From an uncultured Clostridia bacterium (GTDB lineage: Bacteria; Bacillota; Clostridia; TANB77; CAG-508), in NCBI GenBank assembly GCA_947626765.1, contig CANQTQ010000006.1:1-55714 (forward strand): a DNA stretch of 55,714 nucleotides, written 5' to 3'. Both the position numbers and the translations under genes were made by a program. The notes beneath the pieces were generated by a model, which had not been told where the DNA came from, made no database searches, and saw nothing but the letters and a program-made list of their open reading frames with translations. Below are positions 55,635 through 55,714 of this stretch, one piece after another (within the stretch, counting starts at the first letter, position 1; the number at the start of each line of letters is the position of its first letter).

Positions 55635-55714
55635 ATCCTCCTTGTATAATATATTTAGGTTTTTAAAAGGTTACCCATAAACCTTTATAGATAATTATGT
55701 TAATGCATGATATA

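Overview
The window is AT-rich DNA from a low-GC Gram-positive anaerobe, most likely an uncultured gut-type Clostridia. The evidence is AT-rich codon use, strong GGAGG ribosome binding sites, a class III (oxygen-sensitive) ribonucleotide reductase with its activase, a Spo0E-like sporulation phosphatase, a YmfF/YmfH-type M16 peptidase pair, and Firmicute-style wall enzymes. Most genes lie on the minus strand.

Layout. 0.2-7 kb: a thioester-domain surface adhesin, a small GC-richer zinc-ribbon-like gene, a decayed ORF6N gene, tRNA-Cys and tRNA-Gly, and a D-Ala-D-Ala carboxypeptidase. 7-21 kb: a type IV secretion-like operon with three tandem VirB2-type pilins, PrgI/VirB3-like, a membrane protein with an AT-hook-like tail, VirB4 ATPase, VirB6-like, two VirB8/TcpC-like proteins, a two-domain wall hydrolase and an unknown last gene. 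No relaxase or VirD4 coupling protein is present. 21.5-39.6 kb: mostly housekeeping genes: Rpn-like nuclease, Spo0E, M16 pair, yqeY, rpsU, prs, nrdG, nrdD, an SsuABC-like importer, GH25/LysM lysozyme, yraN, dprA, comM, SprT and mscL. 39.7-53.3 kb: a defence island with three modules: (a) a C5 methyltransferase beside a four-gene operon built on a MORC/Hsp90-like GHKL ATPase; (b) a fused HsdM-HsdS-like protein with a degenerate catalytic motif, an unknown protein and a DUF2130 protein; (c) an HNH nuclease convergent with a D12 adenine methyltransferase, a C5 methyltransferase and a Phd-like protein. 53.3-55.7 kb: the edge of a prophage or integrative element (replisome organizer, DnaC-like loader, hairpin cluster).

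The most notable observation cuts across these regions. Five otherwise intact genes (comM, an ABC permease, and the VirB6-, VirB8- and hydrolase-type genes of the secretion operon) are each split by a +1 frameshift, twice in the permease. All six breaks have the same form: an in-frame CGG codon whose first C must be skipped so that GGN is read as glycine. Reading by eye on both strands, I found no other in-frame CGG in roughly 15,000 codons. This suggests CGG is an unassigned or starved codon in this organism and acts as a +1 frameshift site, like the AGG site of yeast Ty1. A motif-specific sequencing error is the main alternative.

Operons: I can place consensus-like promoters before the adhesin, the pilins, prgI, the GHKL operon, the HsdM-like operon, the HNH gene and the Phd/methyltransferase operon, with hairpin terminators between most transcription units.
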